Below are positions 7,668 to 16,100 of a DNA stretch of 20,832 bases, piece after piece. Under the pieces are notes generated by a model. The model did not search any database. It had not been told where the DNA came from and was given only the letters and a program-made list of their open reading frames with translations. Numbering within the stretch: position 1 is the stretch's first letter; every line of letters starts with the position of its first letter. The DNA comes from Candidatus Gerdarchaeota archaeon (GTDB lineage Archaea; Asgardarchaeota; Heimdallarchaeia; JABLTI01): assembly GCA_016840945.1 (NCBI GenBank), contig JAEORJ010000371.1:1-20832 (forward strand), given 5' to 3'. Both the position numbers and the translations under genes were made by a program.

Positions 7668-7677
7668 TATAAAAAAA
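7668..7677 (-). promoter_or_regulatory. TATA-like box of the HEAT-LRR gene
   Basis: On the minus strand this reads TTTTTTTATA preceded by CGC, about 40 bases before the ATG at 7629. It would give a leader of about 15-20 bases. Confidence 0.4.
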
Positions 7678-7716
7678 GCGAATGCAGTTGATTTTTCAAA
7701 ATGCTAGAGTAATCTT

Positions 7717-7735
7717 AGGTCACATTTTGTGACCT
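7717..7735. promoter_or_regulatory. 19-base palindrome, candidate operator
   Basis: AGGTCACATTTTGTGACCT has perfect 8-base arms and a 3-base centre. It lies between two divergent TATA-like boxes, about 42 bases from one and 53 from the other, measured from their centres. Its GC content is higher than its surroundings. A dimeric helix-turn-helix regulator acting on both genes is the simplest reading; the regulator is not in this window. Confidence 0.5.
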
Positions 7736-7764
7736 CGTTTTGAGTGCTAAAAAAGTGAATCCGC

Positions 7765-7775
7765 TTTATATATAC
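7765..7775 (+). promoter_or_regulatory. TATA box of the serine hydrolase transcript
   Basis: TTTATATATAC predicts transcription start near 7795. The mRNA would then carry a leader of about 185 bases before the hydrolase start at 7981, with a possible 28-codon reading frame inside it. Confidence 0.5.
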
Positions 7776-7823
7776 AAAAGATAGTAGTTTATTCAAGAAC
7801 AAAACTCGGAGAATGACAAAAAA

Positions 7824-7910
7824 ATGAACTATAAAAAAGAAATTCAAAAGAAAATCAAAAAGGAAAAAGAACAGATTAGATTCAAAGCAGCACTAATAAT
7901 CGGTGCTTAA
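7824..7910 (+). CDS. possible 28-residue leader peptide
   Basis: A 28-codon frame starts at ATG 7824 and reads MNYKKEIQKKIKKEKEQIRF followed by KAALIIGA. It is very lysine-rich and would form a basic amphipathic helix. GGAG at 7808-7811 is 12 bases upstream, somewhat far. It lies in the predicted leader of the serine hydrolase transcript and its end overlaps a GTG that could extend the hydrolase frame, so it could couple translation. I do not recognise it, and a chance frame in A-rich DNA is possible. Confidence 0.25.
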   Translation: MNYKKEIQKKIKKEKEQIRFKAALIIGA

Positions 7911-7980
7911 TTTCTCCCTTTTTCCTTCTAAGAAAAATGCAATGCATATGAAATTAAGATTATTTTTGGGAAGTGAAAAA

Positions 7981-9882
7981 ATGATATCAATAAATTATGA
8001 AGATATTATCAATGAACTTAAAGAAGAAATTAAGGAAGTTATGGAAAAAGAAAAAATCAAAGGATTAGCTATAGCCCTAGTAGATACTGATAAAATTATC
8101 TGGTCAGAAGGTTTTGGTTTTACCGATAATTCCGATACAGAGAAGGTAACTGCTGATACACTTTTCAGCACCCAATCAATGGGTAAAACCGTTTGTGCTA
8201 CAACTTTTATGATTCTAGCTAGTCGGGGATTAATTAATCTTGATGATCCTATTAGGAAATATTATCCAGAGTTTACTTTGAATACCAAATTTGGTGATAA
8301 AGATAAGGAAATTGAAAAAATCACTTTTCGAAGAATGATGAGTCATACTGCAGGTTTCACTCATGAAGCACCCTTAGGTAATAATTATGATAGCACTCCA
8401 TGCACGTATGAAGAACATATTGCCAGTATAGCTAATACATGGTTGAGAAGTCCAGTTGGATCAGAATATGCTTATGCAAATATTGGCTTTGATTTAACAG
8501 CTTATGTCTTAGGAAAAATAATGGATAAATCTTATCCCGAAGTAGTGAAAGAAGAATTATTCATACCGTTAGGTATCAAAACAGCAACTTTAGATGTTAG
8601 TGAAGCTCAAAAACATTCTTTTGCAAAAGGAACAATTGGCGATTTTGAACCTCCAGTTGTGCAGGTACCAATGTTGGGTGCTGGTGGGGTGTACATTTCG
8701 GTTAACGAACAAGCAAAATTTGTTATGCTGCATTTAAATGATGGAGCAGTGAATTATAAACAGCTTATTTCAAAAGAAAATTTTGATGAAATGTACAAAC
8801 CGCAGTTTGAAGAGAATGGTATTAAATCAAACAATAGTATAGGAATCTTTACTGAGAATACAACCAATGGTACTAAAGTATTTTATCATGGCGGGGGTGG
8901 CTATGGATATGCGACTCAACATGCATGGATACCCAAACATAAGATCGCAGCTATCGTTTTCACTAATGCAAGCAATCATGCTGGAGAACAAGTAAAATTA
9001 GCTCGAAAAGCTCTCGAATTAATGATTAAAGAAAAAACTAAACCTGAATCTTTTGCAGTTGATCAAAAGGACTTAGAAAAACTTGTTGGTACTTATTTTG
9101 GTTATAGAAAACCGATGCAAAATATCATCCTAGAAGATGGAGAATTAGTCTGTTATGATGATTATGGTAAAAAAGTAATACTTTATCCACAAAGCCATAC
9201 AGAATTTACAAGTGAAGAAAAACATCAGATCGAGTTTATTTTTGATGAAAACAAAAAAGTAAGTGGTTTTAAGTGGAAGACTAATTTTGCTGCTGCTACT
9301 TTCAAATACAATGATGGACCCAATGATATCCCAGGTCCTAATAAAAAATCATGGGAAAAATACACAGGAATATATGAATTCTATTGCTATGGAGTAAAGG
9401 GGTATCATGCAATTGTAATAAATAATGGTTATTTGTATCTTTATACCCATGAAAAATACAAATTAGAAGAGTATCAAGAAGACCTCTTCTTTACAGCTGA
9501 TGGAGAGGTATTGTATCTAGGAGAAAAAGGCAGTCATTACGGATTCAAACCTTTAACTAAAACACAATTGGATATCGAGGGAATCCTAGAAGATTGTAGA
9601 AATGAAGAACACGAAAGAGACAAGTTCGCTACAACTTTTACCTATACTACCACCATCCTTTATTGGACAAAAGGATTCCAAGAAGCTTTCGATTTCTTAT
9701 CTCGAGCAATAGAGATAGATGATAGATACAAATCAAACCTTAAGAGATTTGGAAACTTACTCTATGGTGAGAGAAAATTAGAGAATTCTTTGAAATGCTT
9801 TGAAAAAGTATTACTAATAGATTCCGATGATCAAAAAACTAATGAGATGAAAAAGATAATAGAAAAAGAGCTAAAGCATTGA
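7981..9882 (+). CDS. serine hydrolase, class C beta-lactamase/PBP fold, with TPR-like tail
   Basis: The 633-residue protein carries the three active-site motifs of the class C beta-lactamase/penicillin-binding esterase family. These are SMGK (Ser66-Lys69) with the nucleophile and base, YAN (Tyr165-Asn167), and HGG (303-305), in place of KTG. Residues about 1-365 are the catalytic domain. About 366-565 form beta-rich C-terminal domains like those after many such hydrolases (VGTYFGY and KYTGIYEFY begin two units). Residues about 569-633 are helical with a TPR-like spacing. There is no signal peptide, so it should act in the cytoplasm, probably as an esterase or peptidase rather than on cell wall. 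The frame is open from a GTG at 7903, but GGGAAGTGA just before the ATG at 7981 and the family-like start there favour the shorter form. The substrate is unknown. Confidence 0.85.
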   Translation: MISINYEDIINELKEEIKEVMEKEKIKGLAIALVDTDKIIWSEGFGFTDNSDTEKVTADTLFSTQSMGKTVCATTFMILASRGLINLDDPIRKYYPEFTLNTKFGDKDKEIEKITFRRMMSHTAGFTHEAPLGNNYDSTPCTYEEHIASIANTWLRSPVGSEYAYANIGFDLTAYVLGKIMDKSYPEVVKEELFIPLGIKTATLDVSEAQKHSFAKGTIGDFEPPVVQVPMLGAGGVYISVNEQAKFVMLHLNDGAVNYKQLISKENFDEMYKPQFEENGIKSNNSIGIFTENTTNGTKVFYHGGGGYGYATQHAWIPKHKIAAIVFTNASNHAGEQVKLARKALELMIKEKTKPESFAVDQKDLEKLVGTYFGYRKPMQNIILEDGELVCYDDYGKKVILYPQSHTEFTSEEKHQIEFIFDENKKVSGFKWKTNFAAATFKYNDGPNDIPGPNKKSWEKYTGIYEFYCYGVKGYHAIVINNGYLYLYTHEKYKLEEYQEDLFFTADGEVLYLGEKGSHYGFKPLTKTQLDIEGILEDCRNEEHERDKFATTFTYTTTILYWTKGFQEAFDFLSRAIEIDDRYKSNLKRFGNLLYGERKLENSLKCFEKVLLIDSDDQKTNEMKKIIEKELKH

Positions 9883-9949
9883 TTGCTTTGGGTCATAATT
9901 TTTTTTACAAATAATAAAAGATAGAAAAAAAATGAAAAAATAATAAAAA

Positions 9950-9972
9950 AGATGGTGTTATAAACACCATCT
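9950..9972 (-). terminator. strong hairpin terminator of the giant surface-protein gene
   Basis: AGATGGTGTT and AACACCATCT pair perfectly over 10 bases around a 3-base loop. On the minus strand the stem is followed by TTTTTTATTATTTTTT, as in an intrinsic terminator. The TAA stop of the giant gene (9958-9960) is within the hairpin. A T-rich stretch also follows on the plus strand, so it may serve the convergent hydrolase gene too. Confidence 0.65.
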
Positions 9973-12879
9973 ATTATTTAATTTTTTTAATTGAATTCTC
10001 TTATTAAGGCTTAGTAAAGCAAATATTAATCCAATGATATTGATTACCAATAAAATATAGAATATATTATTGATAGGTTTATCATCACTTTCTATAGTAC
10101 CAATGATTTCTGGGCTATCAATACTTTCCCATCCACCACCTGTTGATACCATACATGAGGTTGATGAATAACTTGTACTTTTCACACCATTAAAGACAGT
10201 ATAAAATCTAAAGTAATAAGTAACGCCTGTAGTAAGACCTGTTTTTGTATATGCTTGAGTTGCTGATAAAGCACCTGAGTGTGCTTGTGTGCGAATTAAT
10301 GTCCATGTTGAACCAATTTTCATATAAATCTCATAACTTAGACCACTTGTTGTATCGACATTAGATGGTTTTCCCCATGAAAGCGTTATTGAACTTGTAG
10401 TACCACTAGTTGGTGGATAAACATTTGGTGGATTTGGTACGATAGTGCTTGTTGTTACAGAAGATGAAGGGCTATAACCAGATGAACCACCGTCGTTACA
10501 AGCAGTATATTTGAAATTATAACCTGTATTTGGTGATAAACCTGTTACTGAAATTGTAGTAGAGGTTGTAGTACAATAATATACACCATTTTTATACAAT
10601 TTATAAGAAGTTGCATCTAAAACAGGAAGTATGGTAACAGTAAGAGTGGTAGAACCAACATTTGAATATGTAGGTGCATAAGCAGGTGTTTCTGGTGGCG
10701 CAATTGTGGTATAAACCAAAATAGATGTGGGAGAGCTACTTCCATATTGGTTAAGCGCTTTTAGAGAGATATAGTAGCTATGATCAGGCGATAATCCTGT
10801 AATAGTAAAGGAACAATAAGAGGTTGTACCTACAAGGGTAGCGCCACAATAAATTTGGTAGGAAGTTGCCCCTGAACTAGCATCCCAAGTAAGGTCAATA
10901 GTTGTTGATGTTTGACTTGGTGAGGTTAAACCTGTTGGTGTCTCTGGTGGAGGAGGAGTAGTATAAACTACAATATTAGTGGTAAAATCACTTTCGCCTT
11001 TTGAATTGCCGGCTAAAATTCTAAAGCTGTAAGAAGTATCTGACTCTAACTCAGTAGCAGTGAAATAACAATTGGTTGTTGTGCCAATACATTCACCACC
11101 TATATATATCTCATAATAAGTAGCATATTGGCTAGAATCCCATGTGAGATAAATTGAATTATAGGTTTGACTTGGTGATGCAAGGCCAGTTGGTGTGCTA
11201 GGTAATGGAGTAAAAGTTGTTTGTTGAACATAATTTGAATAATCACTATAATAACCAGCATTTGTGAAAGCTCTAATACGTATGCTATACATAGTCATAT
11301 ACTCTAATCCAGTGATAATTATTGTTAGATTTGTAGTAGATCCAAAACAAATAGGATTTGAATTTACATATACTTCATAATAATCAGCAAAAGACACTGA
11401 TTGCCATGAAACATTTAGACTTGGCTCATTAGCTACTTCTAAAACAATAGGCACCGCAGGTTTAATGTAATATGGATCATAAGGATTTAATGGATCAGAA
11501 GGTGTTCCACCTGAACTGATATCCAATTCATATCCATCAGTTAAGCCATCACCATCAGTATCAGGATTATTTGGATCTGTACCAATAGTATTTACCTCAT
11601 TGCCATCTATTAAACCATCATCATCTGTGTCACTATCATTTGGATTAGTTCCATGTAGATATTCATCCAAATTAGTTAAGTCATCATTATCTGGATCATT
11701 AGATGCATCATTAATTAACGGATTGAGGATAGCAATACCATTTTCATAACCATCAGGCATACCATCATAGTCAGAATCAGGAATTACTGGTAATGTATTG
11801 AGTAAATATTCATCCCAATTTGTTAATCCGTCATGATCAAAATCACTATTTGCATTTATCTCAAATGGATTGAGATAGTTCATTATCTCCCAATAATCAG
11901 ATAATCCATCTTGATCTGTATCAGCTAATTGAGTGTTGGTACCCCAAATGTAGGTTTCATCAAAATCTGAAAGTAAATCATTATCAGTATCGTAGTGAAG
12001 CAAGTTATCATAAGTTGCATTGTAAGGTTCATAACCATCAATTAAACCGTCACCATCTGAATCAATATTCCAAGGATCTGATAGATAATAATTGATTTCC
12101 ATAGTATTATTCAAACCATCACCATCAAAATCATTCTTCAAGTCTAATGGGAGAGTATTATAATGAAGGTTCAATATTGAAGAATCACTTTGAGGTTCTG
12201 TATAATGTTTGTATCTTATGAGAATTGCATTAATTGGTTGCATAATGTTCGCATATTGACCAGTGCATAAAGTACTTGCTCCTTGAGTTACTGATAAAGT
12301 CATATTGTAAATTGATGAAGCGATTAGTAAATTAAGGTCTTTTTGTTCCAAACCTAATGAGTCTACTGGCGAGCTTATTGGAGTGCTATTAGTAGCACGA
12401 ACCTCAAAATAACCAGAATTTGTATTTGAGACATCTAGCATACCAATTGAAGCAACATAATCAAATGTTTCTCCATTAAAGTAACCTACTTGATATTCAA
12501 AAATCCAACAAGCATTCACATTTGGAATTTTAAAGGAGTCAATTCCTAAGCTTAGACTATAATTAGTTTGTAATTCGGTGAATTGCAGAATATACGTATC
12601 ATTGCCAAGTATTGAGTCATCAAGAAAACCAGTATATTCAAATGATAAAGTATTAGCTGTCATAATGCTAACTATTGATTTACTATCAGCAATTTGAGTA
12701 AATGTTTTTGGTTTTGCAAAGAACGGTTTGACTTCTTCATCCATCATATATGTTTGGTTATTTATCAAAAGATAATTGGCATCAAAATGACTTAAAGAGT
12801 CAGCTAGAGGATTGCCATAATACATGTAAAAACTAGTTGATAAGTTTTCATCAACGAGTGGTACCTCTACCCAGACCAA
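9958..12879 (-). CDS. C-terminal half of giant surface protein: Ca-binding repeats, FnIII, membrane anchor
   Basis: Numbered from the TTG at 12879 (973 residues). Residues 1-30 are the second half of a DUF2341 domain (VWVEVP, then FYMYYGNP). Residues 31-245 are beta-rich and resemble a lectin-like domain. Residues 249-449 hold nine DxDxDG-type loops, about 23 residues apart, like thrombospondin type-3 calcium-binding repeats. Five FnIII domains follow at about 475-556, 557-641, 643-725, 728-812 and 815-912, and the second and third carry close cysteine pairs suited to disulfides. A membrane helix at 939-957 precedes a basic end. There is no signal peptide, and the frame stays open upstream to 13128, where it meets an in-frame UGA. 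The TTG is therefore an artificial start: this is the tail of the protein encoded from 20223. On its own it could not be exported. Confidence 0.8.
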   Translation of the reverse strand: MVWVEVPLVDENLSTSFYMYYGNPLADSLSHFDANYLLINNQTYMMDEEVKPFFAKPKTFTQIADSKSIVSIMTANTLSFEYTGFLDDSILGNDTYILQFTELQTNYSLSLGIDSFKIPNVNACWIFEYQVGYFNGETFDYVASIGMLDVSNTNSGYFEVRATNSTPISSPVDSLGLEQKDLNLLIASSIYNMTLSVTQGASTLCTGQYANIMQPINAILIRYKHYTEPQSDSSILNLHYNTLPLDLKNDFDGDGLNNTMEINYYLSDPWNIDSDGDGLIDGYEPYNATYDNLLHYDTDNDLLSDFDETYIWGTNTQLADTDQDGLSDYWEIMNYLNPFEINANSDFDHDGLTNWDEYLLNTLPVIPDSDYDGMPDGYENGIAILNPLINDASNDPDNDDLTNLDEYLHGTNPNDSDTDDDGLIDGNEVNTIGTDPNNPDTDGDGLTDGYELDISSGGTPSDPLNPYDPYYIKPAVPIVLEVANEPSLNVSWQSVSFADYYEVYVNSNPICFGSTTNLTIIITGLEYMTMYSIRIRAFTNAGYYSDYSNYVQQTTFTPLPSTPTGLASPSQTYNSIYLTWDSSQYATYYEIYIGGECIGTTTNCYFTATELESDTSYSFRILAGNSKGESDFTTNIVVYTTPPPPETPTGLTSPSQTSTTIDLTWDASSGATSYQIYCGATLVGTTSYCSFTITGLSPDHSYYISLKALNQYGSSSPTSILVYTTIAPPETPAYAPTYSNVGSTTLTVTILPVLDATSYKLYKNGVYYCTTTSTTISVTGLSPNTGYNFKYTACNDGGSSGYSPSSSVTTSTIVPNPPNVYPPTSGTTSSITLSWGKPSNVDTTSGLSYEIYMKIGSTWTLIRTQAHSGALSATQAYTKTGLTTGVTYYFRFYTVFNGVKSTSYSSTSCMVSTGGGWESIDSPEIIGTIESDDKPINNIFYILLVINIIGLIFALLSLNKRIQLKKLNNRWCL

Positions 12880-13128
12880 TTGATCATTCTCAACCCAATA
12901 ATCTAAAAGATTACCATTTAAATCAATGAAACGAAGATCAGCCCAACAATAACTTCCCTGAGGAGCTTTTGAATAATGTTGGTAACTATTGTAAATAGTA
13001 TTGATTTCCTCTGCTGTTAAGCTTCTAGAGTAAATTGCTAGCTCATCAATTATTGCTGTGGCATCATATGATCCACCAACTCCTTCACCAACTCTAAGAT
13101 TATCTGGATCTATAGCAATATTTCCTGA

Positions 13129-13131
13129 TCA
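13129..13131 (-). other. in-frame UGA at codon 2365 of the giant gene
   Basis: On the minus strand the context is GGT TCA ACT ATG TGA TCA GGA. The codon lies after the strand VNGELVGSTM of the second LamG domain and the domain resumes in phase with SGNIAIDPDN. No selenoprotein-like context or hairpin was noticed nearby, and LamG folds do not use selenocysteine. Confidence 0.8.
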
Positions 13132-16100
13132 CATAGTTGAACCAACCAATTCACCATTAACATACCTATTCCAACTACCACTAGAGCTATCATAGGTCAT
13201 TGTTAAAAAGTACCATTGACCATTTGTGAAAGAATATTCATTTACGAATTGCCAACCTGAACCTATAGTTTTAATGTACCACCTGAAAGTATTAGCGCCA
13301 TTTGTTTTACCTATGGCCCATTGATTTGCGTAGTCTTTTGTAACATACATTTGATAGAAGCTTCCTGATAGTGGTTTCACCCACAGACTAACTGTAATAG
13401 CATCTTCCGAGTTTATTGCATCATTTGGACTGATTTCAACATGATCATTTTCTCCGTCAAAATATAATGCGCTTCCATCAACACCTTCTGATGTCCAAGT
13501 AGAACCAGTGATAATACCATTAGATATACCTAATTTATCATAGGCAACAGTACCCTCATTTTCATTGAAATACCATGAACCAGCATATCCCTGTTGAGGA
13601 TATTCAATTCCCAAATTAATATTAGCGTTTGTTAATAATCTGTTAACACCAATATCAAAATAGATTTCAATTTCTTCAACTGAGAGCGGTCTGTTGTAAA
13701 TTCTAACTTCGTCAATTAATCCTTGATAGATTGTACTACATTTGCCAATGTAAAGCTCTTTCTTATTAACTGGTGTATGGGCTTCAGCGCCAGAGAATAC
13801 TAATTCACCATTTACGAATAATTTTTCAGTATCGGTGACACTATCAAGAGTATAAACAATATAATACCAATGACCTGCACCGCGATTTAGAACATTGTAT
13901 GCAGTATTGCTAACCCAATTAACACCATCGCCAAAACCAAAATGAATGTTTCCTGTAGTTGAGTTAACATCATTAAGATAAAGGCATGGATATCTATCTT
14001 TTGGTTCTTCATCAACTGCTTGATGACCTATAATAGAGCGATAACCGACAACTTCATCTGGTTTAATCCAAAGACTGATACTAAAAGTACCACTGCTGAG
14101 ATCTAAAGAGTCATCTTCTGAAATATAGATATAATCATCTCCATCGAAGTCTATACAAGAACCTTCAATACCAGGAATCCAATTAGGAGTGCCATAAATA
14201 GTGCCAAAATTATCGTTGCCACTTAAATCAATTACAGTTGCACATAAGCCACCGTTCAAATGCCAAGAACCAACTAAACCTTCTTGATCATAAATGAAAT
14301 TATCTAAATTAATGGGCAATTGATAATCAAATTGGCTATCACCAGAGAAATTATCAATAATTATCTCTCGTCTATAGGTCCAATCAGTATCCCACCAATC
14401 AGCAAGTGAACCAGTGTCGTAAACGACAAGATCACGAAGATAATCTTTTTCTTGATCATCATTGCCCCAAGGATCATAATGACCCCAAGCAATGCGAACT
14501 TGGTCATTAGTTCCTACAAATTGTTGGAGAACTTGAGTGACATCAAGAATCACTGTTAGCCAACCTGAGTCTTCATCTGAAAGCCAGATTTGGCCCGGAT
14601 GATGAACAGCTGATGAATTATAATACGCTGTGCTGATGGGAGCATACATTGGAATGATGTAACCATAAGAATCAATGAAAGTGAGGATGAAATGAGTGCT
14701 GTTGTAGTTGCTAGCAGTTCTGAAATTAAAGCGTACTTTAAGCATGGTATTGCCATTCCAGTTGGATAGATCCAAAAATGGACTGATCAATAATTGTGTA
14801 GTTCCATAATCATTGACACCATTATTTATTAGATAATAGCCTTCAATTGAACCACTTGTAGTCTTATAGTTAGCTGCTGAAGGAACCCAGGATACACTAC
14901 CAGTACCATCTTCTTGCAGAATGATTTCTTGATATTCCAGGACTTCAACTACTAAAGGTAATGTTAAGTTAACCAATGAGTCATCTTGGGAGGTAATATA
15001 AATACCAAATCCATACTTTTGCCCTTCAAGTTCTTCGTTAGCTTTAGGAGTTAATTCGATAATAACTGTATAAGACTCCCCTGGATTAATCGTTGGAGTA
15101 GTTATATTGGCGTAAAGCCATTTATTTTGATCAGCATCGAGTGAAATAGTAAAGTAATCAGGAGCATTGCCAAGATTATATACTGTTAAGCTTATTTTAG
15201 CAATTTCATTAGTAAAGACATTATTTTTCACGATATTTATATCGAATGTAAATTCACTAAAGGGTAATACTTCAATTGAAAAAACATATTCTTTTACTAA
15301 AGAAGGATCAGCTATTGAAATTACTGTCAAAATAAAATAATTCACACCATCAGAATTCGTATATTTTTTGGGAACGTAAATATTTAAAGGATATAACAAA
15401 GATTTACCAGCTTCTAATGTACCTAGTTGTTGATAACTAATCCAGTCATTGTTTATTTGTGTGATATTGAAAATATAGTTATCACTTATAAGGCCAATAT
15501 TTGATAAATTGAAGTAAATTATACCTAACTCACCTGGTAAAATAGAGATAGAAGATTGTTGGAAATATCCTCCAAAATTAATTTGACTTATTCTTATAGT
15601 CTGATTGTATATATTGTTAAATTCTTCATTATCCACAGATGATAATTTATAAGTTAGATAATATTCACCTTCTAGTAATTCTTCGTGATTTAGAATTTCT
15701 ATTGTATATAATTTGGTTGTACCATTCGTGATATATTCATAAATTGGTGTTGTTAAATTAGTCGTTAAATTTACTGAATAATCTATGAGTTCAAGTTTAA
15801 AGGTTGTGTTTATGAGACCGCAATTTCTTATTTCTAGGTTAAAGACTTCAGAATCAATTTCATTAGGTCTAATAACTAATGGTGTAGGATATACTACTAA
15901 TTGTGAAGCATGAATCGCACTTATAACTAACTCACCGTTATATACATCTTCCAAAAAAACGAAACAATCCGTGTTATTTGTTTCATAGAAATAAGACCAA
16001 ATAGCACTTCTAAAATTGTTAACAGTGTTTTCAAAATCTAAATCATAATTTTCTATAGTATTGTACATTGTTAGATTAAGTGATGCTAAACTCAAAGGAT

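Noticed and set aside
7903..7980. N-terminal extension of the serine hydrolase from GTG 7903
   Set aside because: It does not resemble the family, has no ribosome binding site at a proper distance, and a good site precedes ATG 7981.
10690..11200. Near-identical DNA segments suggesting a mobile or tandem repeat
   Set aside because: They are explained by the repeated FnIII domains and are too diverged for a recent duplication.
13129..13131. UGA as selenocysteine codon
   Set aside because: The site is in the core of a LamG fold with no redox motif, and archaeal selenoprotein genes are a small set of enzymes. No SECIS-like hairpin was noticed.
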